NCBI GenBank assembly: GCA_018066225.1
Contig: JAGHRU010000111.1
Span: 1 to 18,061, forward strand
Source of the DNA: Candidatus Equimonas enterica
GTDB lineage: Bacteria > Bacteroidota > Bacteroidia > Bacteroidales > Bacteroidaceae
Reading direction: 5' to 3'
Length of the DNA: 18,061 bases
Part shown: piece after piece, positions 8,047-14,417 of the stretch
Layout of the letters: each line of letters opens with the position of its first letter
How positions within the stretch are numbered: the first letter of the stretch is position 1
Translations under genes and position numbers: made by a program
The notes under the pieces: generated by a model
The model's database searches: none
The model's input: only the letters and a program-made list of their open reading frames with translations
Told to the model about the DNA's origin: nothing

Positions 8047-8658
8047 TTACTGGTCGTTCTCGCTTTCGCGCTTCAAGAAATCGTCGATGAGCGCGATGCC
8101 TTTCTCCGTGGCGCAACCGCGGAAATACACCATCACGAAGTTGAGGAAACTATCGCGCAGCGGCACATCGCTGTAATCGTCGCTGTGGGCGACAAACTCC
8201 ATGTGACGCTGCATCATGGAGAAGATGAGGCGGAAGTTGAGCCCCGGGAGGAAGAGCCCTTGCGCCACGCCGCGCTGCAAGAAGGCCACCACCGTGTCGG
8301 TGTTGTCGCGCTCGTGCTGACCCAGATACGCCATCACGCGGGGGTAGTGGCGCAGTTCGCGCAGAAAACTGTGCGAGACATCGTGAGTCGCTTTCAGGCG
8401 GATGTGACACTCCGAGAGCAGTATCTCCACCACGTTCTTGCCCTCATCGATGAGTTGCGTGACGCGCTCGTGCATGACGGCGTGTTGTCGCTGCACACAC
8501 GCCAGCAGCAGTGCCTCCTTGTTGGCATAGGTCTGGTAGAGCGTGCGCTTGGAGATTTGCAGATGGTGGGCGATGTCGTCCATCGTCACGGCTTTCACGC
8601 CGCGCTGCTCAAAGGCGGTGACTGCGTAGTCGAGGATGCGCTCTTGGTAATTGTTCAT
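8047..8658 (-). CDS. TetR/AcrR family transcriptional regulator
   Basis: The 203-residue protein is of usual TetR length. The N-terminal DNA-binding helix-turn-helix covers about residues 24-47 (TMDDIAHHLQISKRTLYQTY, then NKEAL). The remaining helical part is the ligand-binding and dimer domain and is too variable to name a ligand. I chose the ATG at 8658 because a promoter lies just upstream at 8684-8715. The longer frame to 8706 would place the start inside that promoter. It lies 70 bases downstream of the amidotransferase-dipeptidase gene on the same strand but has its own promoter. No efflux gene is directly adjacent; the MATE exporter is more than 3 kb away. Its target is therefore unknown and autoregulation is only likely. 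Confidence 0.9.
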   Translation of the reverse strand: MNNYQERILDYAVTAFEQRGVKAVTMDDIAHHLQISKRTLYQTYANKEALLLACVQRQHAVMHERVTQLIDEGKNVVEILLSECHIRLKATHDVSHSFLRELRHYPRVMAYLGQHERDNTDTVVAFLQRGVAQGLFLPGLNFRLIFSMMQRHMEFVAHSDDYSDVPLRDSFLNFVMVYFRGCATEKGIALIDDFLKRESENDQ

Positions 8659-8683
8659 AGGGCGTATGGCGTTATTTGTGCTG

Positions 8684-8715
8684 CAAAAGTACGGAAAATT
8701 TTTCACTGTGCCAAG
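8684..8715 (-). promoter_or_regulatory. Promoter of the TetR-family gene
   Basis: On the minus strand CTTG (8715-8712), 20 bases, then TACTTTTG (8691-8684). The predicted leader is only about 20 bases, typical of a self-controlled regulator. A small GCGCC/GGCGC stem (8722-8738) spanning the stop of the upstream gene lies just outside it. Confidence 0.65.
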
Positions 8716-8728
8716 TTTCCCGCGCCTT

Positions 8729-10444
8729 TTATGGGCGCAGCGGGAAGATGAGGCGCAGCAGATTGCCGCCCCAGAGTAGCGCGAGGTCGCTCTCGGTGAG
8801 CCCTTCTGCCATGAGGTGGCGCGTCAGTGTGGTGTAGTAACTGGCGTCGGCGAGGCCGCTCACGCCACCGTCGCCGTCGAAGTCGCTGCCGATGCCCACA
8901 TGCTCGATGCCTGCCACGTCTATCATGTGCAGGATGTGGCGCACGGCGTCCTCCACGGTGGCTGCGCCGTGGGTGGCCTCATCGTCGCGCAGGAAACCGT
9001 GGTAGAAAGTTGCTTGTGCTACACCGCCGTGCTCGGCCAGGGCACGCAGTTGGTCGTCGGTGAGGTTGCGCGGATGATTGCATAGGGCGCGTGAGGACGA
9101 GTGAGAGCAGAAGATGGGCGTCGTCGAGGCTTCCAAGGCGTCGTAGAAGGTGCTCTCGGCGGCGTGGGAGAGGTCCACGAGGATGCCCGATGCGTTCATG
9201 GCTTTCACCACTTCGCGTCCCAAGGGCGAGAGGCCGCCGTAGAGGGCTTCGGGCTGCCCCGAGAGTGGGCGTGCCGAGTCGCAGAGGTCGTTGTGTCCGT
9301 TGTGGCAGAGCGTGATGTAGGCTATGCCTTCTGCGGCGTAGCGTGCCACGTTGCTCACCTTGCCGCCCAAGGCTGCGCCGTTCTCTATGCCGCAGACGAT
9401 GCTCTTGATGCCCCGCGCCTTGTTGCCCATCATCTCGCTGCGGCTGCGGGCGATGGCGGCGTGGGGTGTGGCGTCTATCATCTGACGCAGGCGTGTGAGC
9501 AGGCTGTCGGCTTCTGCCGTATAGGCTTCGGGGGCGAGGCCTTCGCGTTGCTGCAAGTAGGCCACCATGCAGATGGCGTCCAGTCCGCCGTCGCGCATCT
9601 TGGGCCAATCGACGAGGGCACGCGCGTCGCCTTCGGCGAAGTTTACTGCGCCTTCGGCGAAGAGCATCGGCGTGTCGCAATGGGAGTCGATGGTGAAGTG
9701 GCGGCGGTGAAAATCACGGGCACGGGCATAGGCACGGCAGTCCTCCACGAAGTGCTCAAAGAGAGGCTGCATAGCGGTGCGCTGCGGTGCGTCGTCGGGC
9801 GCGAGGCAGAAGGTCTCGGGATGCCACTGTACGCCGATGATTTGTCCGCCGTCGGCACTCTCTATCGCCTCTATGACCCCGTCGGAGGCCGTGGCACTGA
9901 CACGGAGCGTCGTCCCCGCTACGCTGCTGACGGCTTGGTGGTGAAAGGAATTGACGACGAAACGCTTGCCGAGGATTTGCGCTATCGTGCTGCCTTCTGC
10001 CGCTTCCACAGTGTGGGTGGGCTCATAGCGCTCTGCCTTTTGGCTGTGCTTGATGTGCTCGCCCGGCAGACAGGTGGCGATGTCTTGTGCCACGCGACCG
10101 CCCATAGCGGCTGCGAGGACTTGCACGCCGCGACAGATGCCGAGTATCGGCATGTGGCGGGCTACGGCGCGGCGGGTGATGAGGAGTTCAAAGCCATCGC
10201 GTGCCCCGTTGATGTCGTGGAGCGTGGGCAGTGGCTCTTCGCCGACGAGCAGTGGGTTGAGGTCGCCACCCCCCGAGAGCAACAGGCCGTCGCAATTCTC
10301 GAGCAGCGTCTCTACTTCGGCGGCCGACGATGTGGGGGGGACGATGACAGGCGTAGCACCTGCGAGGCGCAGACTCTGGTAGTAGCCTTGCGCTAATGTG
10401 GCGACTTGATCGCCGTAGTTGGAGGTGATGGCTATGATGGGCAT
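8729..10444 (-). CDS. Fused class I glutamine amidotransferase (C26, PuuD-like) and membrane dipeptidase (M19)
   Basis: The 571-residue protein joins two complete hydrolases. Residues 1 to about 235 form a peptidase C26 domain: oxyanion-type LLLSGGGDLNP, nucleophile Cys104 in GICRG, and His208/Glu210 in GVQWHPE. Relatives cleave gamma-glutamyl bonds, for example gamma-glutamyl-GABA. Residues about 250-571 form an M19 renal-dipeptidase-like domain with all metal motifs: HCD (His255, Asp257), Glu354 in GIENG, His427 in DLSH, His448 in CSHSS, and GSDFDG near 519-524. No signal peptide or membrane segment is seen, so it is probably cytoplasmic. The start is the ATG at 10444; further upstream the frame overlaps the Lrp gene and reads as nonsense. 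The gene lies 65 bases downstream of the Lrp regulator, with a hairpin between. Substrates are not shown by the sequence. Confidence 0.9.
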   Translation of the reverse strand: MPIIAITSNYGDQVATLAQGYYQSLRLAGATPVIVPPTSSAAEVETLLENCDGLLLSGGGDLNPLLVGEEPLPTLHDINGARDGFELLITRRAVARHMPILGICRGVQVLAAAMGGRVAQDIATCLPGEHIKHSQKAERYEPTHTVEAAEGSTIAQILGKRFVVNSFHHQAVSSVAGTTLRVSATASDGVIEAIESADGGQIIGVQWHPETFCLAPDDAPQRTAMQPLFEHFVEDCRAYARARDFHRRHFTIDSHCDTPMLFAEGAVNFAEGDARALVDWPKMRDGGLDAICMVAYLQQREGLAPEAYTAEADSLLTRLRQMIDATPHAAIARSRSEMMGNKARGIKSIVCGIENGAALGGKVSNVARYAAEGIAYITLCHNGHNDLCDSARPLSGQPEALYGGLSPLGREVVKAMNASGILVDLSHAAESTFYDALEASTTPIFCSHSSSRALCNHPRNLTDDQLRALAEHGGVAQATFYHGFLRDDEATHGAATVEDAVRHILHMIDVAGIEHVGIGSDFDGDGGVSGLADASYYTTLTRHLMAEGLTESDLALLWGGNLLRLIFPLRP

Positions 10445-10458
10445 GGCTGTGATAATAG

Positions 10459-10484
10459 AAAAGCGGGGCCGGAGCTCCGCTTTT
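10459..10484 (-). terminator. Terminator or attenuator hairpin between lrp-like gene and C26-M19 gene
   Basis: AAAAGCGG (10459-10466) and CCGCTTTT (10477-10484) pair with a 10-base loop. On the minus strand the right arm ends in TTTT followed by C and T, so it resembles an intrinsic terminator for the Lrp gene. It ends only 14 bases before the start codon of the next gene and no TAnnTTTG promoter is visible in the 65-base gap. It may therefore act as an attenuator within an operon. Confidence 0.6.
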
Positions 10485-10509
10485 ATTAGGGTGAATGATA
10501 AGTCTGATG

Positions 10510-10965
10510 TTAGCAGATAGGCACGTGCTTGTTCAGCGTCTCTTCCAGCGAAATCAGCGTCTCGGTGCTGACCACATTGGTGATGGTTTGCAGTTGCTCG
10601 TTGAGGATGATTTTCAGATGCGCGTTGTCGCGTGCATAGACTTTGAGCAGCATGGCGTAGGGGCCAGTAGTGAGGTGACACTCCACGACCTCGGGTATCT
10701 TTTCCAGACACTTGATGATGTCGCGGTACTCGGGGGCGTGCTTGATGGTGAGCCCAATGTAGGCGCAAGTGCTATACCCCAGCAACTCGGGCTTGATGCG
10801 ATAGTTGGAGCCAAGGATGACGCCAGAGGCTATCATGCGCTGTACACGCTGATGGATGGCTGCACGCGATACACCACAGACTTCGGCGATGTCCTTAAAC
10901 GGAATGCGTGCGTTCTCTGAGATGATTTCAAGGATCTTTTTGTCCAGATTGTCAATGTTACCCAT
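10510..10965 (-). CDS. Lrp/AsnC family transcriptional regulator
   Basis: The 151-residue protein has the standard length and layout. An N-terminal winged helix-turn-helix occupies residues about 5-50 (IPFKDIAEVCGVSRAAIHQR). A ligand-binding RAM beta-alpha domain covers about 66-140 (CHLTTGPYAMLLKVYARD). Members bind amino acids and form dimers to octamers that control amino-acid or peptide metabolism. Its placement directly upstream of a gamma-glutamyl/dipeptide hydrolase fits that role, but the actual effector and targets are not visible. A -7 element lies 46 bases upstream of the ATG. Confidence 0.92.
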   Translation of the reverse strand: MGNIDNLDKKILEIISENARIPFKDIAEVCGVSRAAIHQRVQRMIASGVILGSNYRIKPELLGYSTCAYIGLTIKHAPEYRDIIKCLEKIPEVVECHLTTGPYAMLLKVYARDNAHLKIILNEQLQTITNVVSTETLISLEETLNKHVPIC

Positions 10966-11010
10966 GTTGTGATATGTGTTTATGGTTACTTATATTGCAA
11001 ATCAACACCG

Positions 11011-11018
11011 CAAAGGTA
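11011..11018 (-). promoter_or_regulatory. -7 promoter element of the Lrp-family gene
   Basis: TACCTTTG on the minus strand fits TAnnTTTG. No TTTG or TTG is present 19-21 bases upstream, so the -33 half is poor. The predicted leader is about 40 bases. The rest of the 174-base gap (10966-11139) is A+T rich and holds nothing else I can name apart from a loose 9-base inverted repeat. Confidence 0.5.
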
Positions 11019-11139
11019 AGCATTATTTTTGACTATATGGCATTTTTCGGCCATTTTTTTTTGCGTTGTTATTGAAAAACATTGGTTTTATGCCTTTTTT
11101 TATGTCGTTGTGGCCGAAATCAAGGTGCGTCTCTTGTCA

Positions 11140-11808
11140 CTATCGCTTACCCATGAGGCGGGTGGCGAGGTCGGGATAGAGGTCGGCGAGTTGCAGCTTT
11201 TCGATGACAAACTGTGCGATGTAGTCTGCCGTACGCTCGTAACCGAGGATAGACGAGTTGATGCAGAGGTTGTAGGTGTCTGCGCTGCCCCATGTGCCCG
11301 AGGCGTAGAAGTTGTAGTAGCCAGCGCGCTGTTGGTCGGCCTCGCGCATAAGTTCCTTGGCGTGTTTGCGGTCTATGCCGCGTCGCTCCATGATGTGGGC
11401 GATGCGGTCCTCCGTGTTGGCGGCGATGAAGATGTGGCAACTCCGTGGGTGGTCGCGCAGGATGTAGTCGCTGGCACGTCCTATGAAGACGGAAGAGTGC
11501 TGGGCAGCCATCTTCTGTATGACGCCGCTTTGGATGTGAAAGAGACTGTCTTCGGAGATTTGGTTGTTGTAGAAGTCGCCGCCTGTGGTCAGCATCGGCG
11601 TGATAGCCCCAAAGAGGCCGCGCAGAAAACTCTTGCGCTCATCGCCGCGCTCAAAGACCTTCGCGCCGAGTCCGCTCTCGGCGGCTGCGAGCGAGAGGAT
11701 TTCCTTGTCGTAGTAGGCGATACCAAACTTCTCGGCCAGCAGATGGCCAATGCTGCGACCGCCACTGCCAAGTTGGCGGCCAATGGTGATAACGAAGGGA
11801 CCTGTCAT
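11140..11808 (-). CDS. Cytidylate kinase-like family protein
   Basis: The 222-residue protein opens with VITIGRQLGSGGRSIG (residues 6-21), the P-loop form of the cytidylate-kinase-like family, in which Gly-Ser-Gly-Gly-Arg replaces the usual Gly-Lys-Ser/Thr. YYDKEIL (about 32-38) and VFIGRASDYIL also match the family. Members are presumed nucleoside-monophosphate or related kinases in the cytoplasm, but most have no measured substrate and this is probably not the housekeeping Cmk. It starts 59 bases after the MATE exporter on the same strand, with no promoter visible in the gap, suggesting one transcript. Confidence 0.85.
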   Translation of the reverse strand: MTGPFVITIGRQLGSGGRSIGHLLAEKFGIAYYDKEILSLAAAESGLGAKVFERGDERKSFLRGLFGAITPMLTTGGDFYNNQISEDSLFHIQSGVIQKMAAQHSSVFIGRASDYILRDHPRSCHIFIAANTEDRIAHIMERRGIDRKHAKELMREADQQRAGYYNFYASGTWGSADTYNLCINSSILGYERTADYIAQFVIEKLQLADLYPDLATRLMGKR

Positions 11809-11867
11809 GAGGTGAAAGAGGATATATGAGGGTGAATAGAGAGCGTTGCTTTCGCGCCGAGCGTTTA

Positions 11868-13226
11868 TTACGCCTTGCGCAACTTCTTGATTTGCTTATA
11901 CAGGAGCACGGCAGAGAGCAGGGCGGCTGCGCCGTCGCTCGTCGGCATGGCATACCATACGCCTTCCAGTGGTGTGTCGCCCCAGAGCTGCGGCAAGATG
12001 AGCAGGCAAGGTATGAGAAACAGCACTTGGCGCGTGAGCGAGAGGAAGATACTCTTGGCGGGGAAGCCAATGCTTTGGAAGAATGCGGTCGATACTATCT
12101 GCATCCCGACCAAGGGGAAGAGCAGCACGATGATGCGCAAGCCGTGGGCGGCTGCATCGATGAGCGCGGGCGCGTCTTTGGCAAAGACACTCACCATCGG
12201 CCTGGCAAAGAACATGCTGGCCAAGAAGCCCGTAGTCGTGATGACGGTGGCGGCGTAGATGGTGTATTTGAGCACTGTGATGAGACGATCCATCTGCTGT
12301 GCGCCGTAGTTGTAGCCCGCGATGGGCTGCATACCTTGATTGAGCCCGACGACGATGAAGACCATCAGCATAACGAGGCGGTTGGTGATGCCAAACGCGC
12401 CGACCGCCACATCGCCGCCATACTGCGCCATGCTGCGCGTGATGATGATGCTTACCAAGCAGGCGCAAGCATTGACCAAGAACTGCGGCAAGCCGATGAG
12501 CAGTGCGTCGCCCATGATGCGGCGGTTGGCGCGGATGGCGCGTCGTTCGAGGCGGATGAGGTCGTCGGGCTTGGAGAAAAGGCGAAACTGCCACAGCAGC
12601 ATCACGGCCTGTGCCGTGATGGTGGCCAAGGCGGCACCACGGATGCCCATGTCGAGCACGAAGATAAACAAGGGGGCGAGCACGCAGTTGATGCCGACGG
12701 TGCCAAAGGTGGCGTACATGGCATGTCGTGGGCGGTTGGTGGAGCGCAGCAAGGCGTTGAGGCCGAGGTAGAGGTGGGTGACGACGTTGCCCGTGAGCAG
12801 CACGGTCATGAAGTCGTAGGCATAGGGCAGGGTGGCGTCGCTCGCGCCGAAGAAGCGCAGGATGGGGGAGAGAAATATCTGGATGAGCACTCCCAGGGTG
12901 AGGCCCATCACCGTGTTCATGATAAGGACATTGCCGAGGATTTTCTTGGCCGTGGCATAGTCTTTCTGCCCCAAGCGCACCGACATCAGCGTGCTTGCGC
13001 CCACGCCGACCATTGCGCCGAAAGCGGCGGTGAGGTTCATGATGGGGGTGGTCAGCGCGAGTCCCATGATGGCGTTGTCGCCCACGCCTTGTCCGATGAA
13101 GATGCCGTCGATGATGTTATAGACCGATGAGGCCGCCATAGCGATGATGGCGGGGATGGCGTATTGTAGTAGCAGTCGGCCGACGGGCTTCTCGGCGAGT
13201 TCGGCGAACTTCTCTGTCTGGGTCAT
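11868..13226 (-). CDS. MATE family multidrug/metabolite exporter
   Basis: The 452-residue, very hydrophobic protein has the length and repeated two-bundle pattern of MATE transporters with about 12 membrane helices. Typical family segments are VGRLLLQYAIPAIIAM near the N-terminus, YNIIDGIFIGQGVG, and GLNQGMQPIAGYNYGA before helix 8. These inner-membrane antiporters use a Na+ or H+ gradient to expel cationic drugs or metabolites. The substrate cannot be read from the sequence. I chose the ATG at 13226; the longer frame to 13256 would run into the -7 element at 13254-13261. The upstream sequence holds a terminator-like hairpin and a second promoter, so expression may be conditional. Confidence 0.93.
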   Translation of the reverse strand: MTQTEKFAELAEKPVGRLLLQYAIPAIIAMAASSVYNIIDGIFIGQGVGDNAIMGLALTTPIMNLTAAFGAMVGVGASTLMSVRLGQKDYATAKKILGNVLIMNTVMGLTLGVLIQIFLSPILRFFGASDATLPYAYDFMTVLLTGNVVTHLYLGLNALLRSTNRPRHAMYATFGTVGINCVLAPLFIFVLDMGIRGAALATITAQAVMLLWQFRLFSKPDDLIRLERRAIRANRRIMGDALLIGLPQFLVNACACLVSIIITRSMAQYGGDVAVGAFGITNRLVMLMVFIVVGLNQGMQPIAGYNYGAQQMDRLITVLKYTIYAATVITTTGFLASMFFARPMVSVFAKDAPALIDAAAHGLRIIVLLFPLVGMQIVSTAFFQSIGFPAKSIFLSLTRQVLFLIPCLLILPQLWGDTPLEGVWYAMPTSDGAAALLSAVLLYKQIKKLRKA

Positions 13227-13253
13227 AAATAGTAGTCTTGTCGATTGGTAGTG

Positions 13254-13261
13254 CAAAATTA
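13254..13261 (-). promoter_or_regulatory. -7 promoter element in front of the MATE gene
   Basis: TAATTTTG on the minus strand fits TAnnTTTG and lies 28 bases before the ATG. No TTG is found 20 bases upstream. It lies just past the terminator at 13295-13335, so it would give the exporter a transcript independent of the candidate small RNA. Confidence 0.45.
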
Positions 13262-13294
13262 CGAAGAAAATTCAGGCTTTTGCCCTTTTCGTGC

Positions 13295-13335
13295 AAAAAA
13301 AATGCGAACGTCTCGTCTCTCGACGAAGCGTTCGC
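13295..13335 (-). terminator. Intrinsic terminator
   Basis: GCGAACG (13304-13310) pairs with CGTTCGC (13329-13335), with inner TCGTC/GACGA around the loop TCTC. On the minus strand the stem is followed by A and then eight T's (13302-13295). This is the clearest intrinsic terminator in the window. Confidence 0.85.
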
Positions 13336-13393
13336 TCACAGAACTTATATAGAGATGAAAAAACTTATCGTAGGAAATACTATGCTTAAATCG
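13295..13393 (-). ncRNA. Candidate small RNA or attenuated leader of the MATE operon
   Basis: A consensus promoter at 13399-13430 would start transcription near 13393, and an intrinsic terminator ends at 13295. This defines a transcript of about 100 bases with no credible ORF. Near its 5' end ATAGTA and TACGAT can pair with one mismatch; the 3' end is the terminator stem. I do not recognise it as 6S, SRP, tmRNA or any riboswitch I know. It may be a free small RNA, or a leader whose terminator is bypassed under some condition to express the MATE gene that starts 69 bases further on. Confidence 0.5.
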
Positions 13394-13398
13394 TAATG

Positions 13399-13430
13399 CA
13401 AAAGTAGCGCAACGCGGCAAACGTACCAAA
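13399..13430 (-). promoter_or_regulatory. Consensus promoter of the candidate small RNA
   Basis: On the minus strand TTTG (13430-13427), exactly 20 bases, then TACTTTTG (13406-13399). A 6-base inverted repeat (GGCAAA/TTTGCC, about 13416-13439) overlaps the -33 part. The stretch from here to the ABC gene stop at 13516 holds nothing else I can identify. Confidence 0.7.
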
Positions 13431-13515
13431 TTTTTTTGCCGTAAATCGCTGTTTTTCACCACTTTCGCGTTTTGCTGTTATGTGGAGTTGGCAAAATGAG
13501 CCCATAAGTGCGTGC

Positions 13516-14169
13516 TTATTCTTGCACGCGACCATCGACGATGTGTATCGTCCTGTCGGTAGTTGTGGCGAGTTGTTCGTCGTGGGTGACGATGACAAAG
13601 GTCTGGCCGAAACGCTCGCGGAGGTCAAAGAAGAGTTGGTGCAGTTCTTGCTTGTTGCGGCTGTCGAGCGATCCCGAAGGCTCGTCGGCCAAGATGACAT
13701 CGGGGCGGTTCATCAAGGCGCGTGCCACGGCGATGCGTTGCTGTTCGCCTCCCGACATCTCGCTGGGCTTATGTTCGGCGCGGTGTGTCATGCCGAGGTA
13801 GTCAAGCAGTTCGGTAGCGCGTGCTTTGGCTTCGCGTCGTGGTGTACCTGCTATGAGGGCTGGGATGAGGATGTTTTCCTCGGCGGTGAACTCGGGCAGG
13901 AGTTGGTGAAACTGAAAGACGAAGCCCAGGTGTTGGCAACGGAAGCGTGCGATGTCGCGGCGTGAGAGGCGGAGCACATCGGTGCCGTCTATGGTGAGGC
14001 TGCCCGTGTCGGGGCGGTAGAGTGTACCTATGATTTGCAGGAGTGTCGTCTTGCCAGCCCCGCTGGGGCCTACGATGCTTACGATTTCGCCGCGTGCGAT
14101 GTCTATGTCGATGCCCTTCAATACTTCGAGTGTGCCGAAGGACTTGTGGATGTTGCGAAGTGTTATCAC
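13516..14169 (-). CDS. lolD: LolD-like ABC transporter ATP-binding protein
   Basis: The 217-residue ATPase belongs to the LolD/MacB/FtsE-like group. It shows Walker A GPSGAGKT (residues 34-41), a Q-loop Gln in VFQFHQLLPEF (Gln86), signature MSGGEQQR (138-145), Walker B VILADE (158-163), D-loop SLD and switch His196 in VTHDE. In the Lol system this subunit powers release of lipoproteins from the inner membrane to the LolA carrier. No LolC/LolE permease is next to it, so the name is a best match. Other MacB-type exporters use similar subunits. The start codon is GTG at 14169. A consensus promoter at 14366-14397 gives a leader of nearly 190 bases filled by two repeat copies. Confidence 0.85.
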   Translation of the reverse strand: MITLRNIHKSFGTLEVLKGIDIDIARGEIVSIVGPSGAGKTTLLQIIGTLYRPDTGSLTIDGTDVLRLSRRDIARFRCQHLGFVFQFHQLLPEFTAEENILIPALIAGTPRREAKARATELLDYLGMTHRAEHKPSEMSGGEQQRIAVARALMNRPDVILADEPSGSLDSRNKQELHQLFFDLRERFGQTFVIVTHDEQLATTTDRTIHIVDGRVQE

Positions 14170-14216
14170 GTTTGTACTTATTATAAGCGGTATGTTGAAG
14201 GCTTTGCCCGTTTGCT

Positions 14217-14280
14217 GGTCGTCGTTGGTGCGCGTAGTGCGCCTCGTCGGGCCGCGTCATGTAATGCTTTGCCCGTGCAA
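14217..14280. repeat. 64-base direct repeat, copy 1
   Basis: This stretch matches 14305-14368 at 62 of 64 positions, counted by hand. The copies start 88 bases apart, not a multiple of three, so this is not a protein repeat. It lies in the predicted leader of the LolD-like gene. A GGTGC/GCGCC stem is possible within it. A short extra piece of the same repeat end (GCTTTGCCCGT) occurs at 14201. Confidence 0.85.
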
Positions 14281-14304
14281 TGTTTCGCATGTGCAAAGAG
14301 CGGT

Positions 14305-14368
14305 GGTCGTCGTTGGTGCGCGTAGTGCACCTCGTCGGGCCGCGTCATGTAATGCTTTGCACGTGCAA
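14305..14368. repeat. 64-base direct repeat, copy 2
   Basis: This is the promoter-proximal copy. It differs from copy 1 at two bases: GTGCACC instead of GTGCGCC, and GCACGTGC instead of GCCCGTGC. The first change keeps the internal GGTGC stem (T-A instead of T-G). The second makes the end of the repeat a perfect palindrome. Confidence 0.85.
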
Positions 14369-14370
14369 AG
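14355..14370. promoter_or_regulatory. 16-base perfect palindrome overlapping the LolD-like gene promoter
   Basis: CTTTGCACGTGCAAAG is a perfect dyad whose right end overlaps the -7 element (14366-14373) and which covers the predicted start of transcription. That position suits a repressor operator. It could also be only a by-product of the repeat sequence. Confidence 0.45.
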
Positions 14371-14397
14371 TTATACATTCCCCTCCACATAGCCAAA
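14366..14397 (-). promoter_or_regulatory. Promoter of the LolD-like gene
   Basis: On the minus strand TTTG (14397-14394), 20 bases, then TAACTTTG (14373-14366), a full match to the Bacteroidota consensus. Transcription would start near 14360, about 190 bases before the GTG start. The -33 sits in the loop of a possible CCACAT/ATGTGG hairpin (about 14385-14416) downstream of the GH92 stop. Confidence 0.7.
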
Positions 14398-14417
14398 GGC
14401 AGTGGGGAAAATGTGGG

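Noticed and set aside
9101..10396. 431-codon plus-strand frame opposite the C26-M19 gene
   Set aside because: The minus strand carries every catalytic motif of two enzyme families. The plus frame has none.
10445..10768. Upstream extension of the C26-M19 protein by 108 codons
   Set aside because: It overlaps the Lrp-family gene in another frame and its translation looks random. The ATG at 10444 begins the family's conserved N-terminus (MPIIAITSNYGD).
11045..11119. 9-base inverted repeat TTTCGGCCA/TGGCCGAAA as terminator of the cytidylate-kinase-like gene
   Set aside because: The loop of 57 bases is too long for an intrinsic terminator and there is no T-run directly after the stem on the minus strand.
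11826..13130. 434-codon plus-strand frame opposite the MATE gene
   Set aside because: It is strongly charged and His/Glu/Asp-rich, as expected for the antisense of membrane helices. There is no domain.
13355..13396. 13-codon plus-strand ORF with an ATG-AAA-AAA start
   Set aside because: It lies opposite the candidate small RNA, has no plus-strand promoter or following gene, and is short enough to be chance.
14181..14396. 71-codon minus-strand ORF across both 64-base repeats
   Set aside because: The copies are 88 bases apart and so fall in different frames. It lies within the predicted leader and overlaps the promoter.
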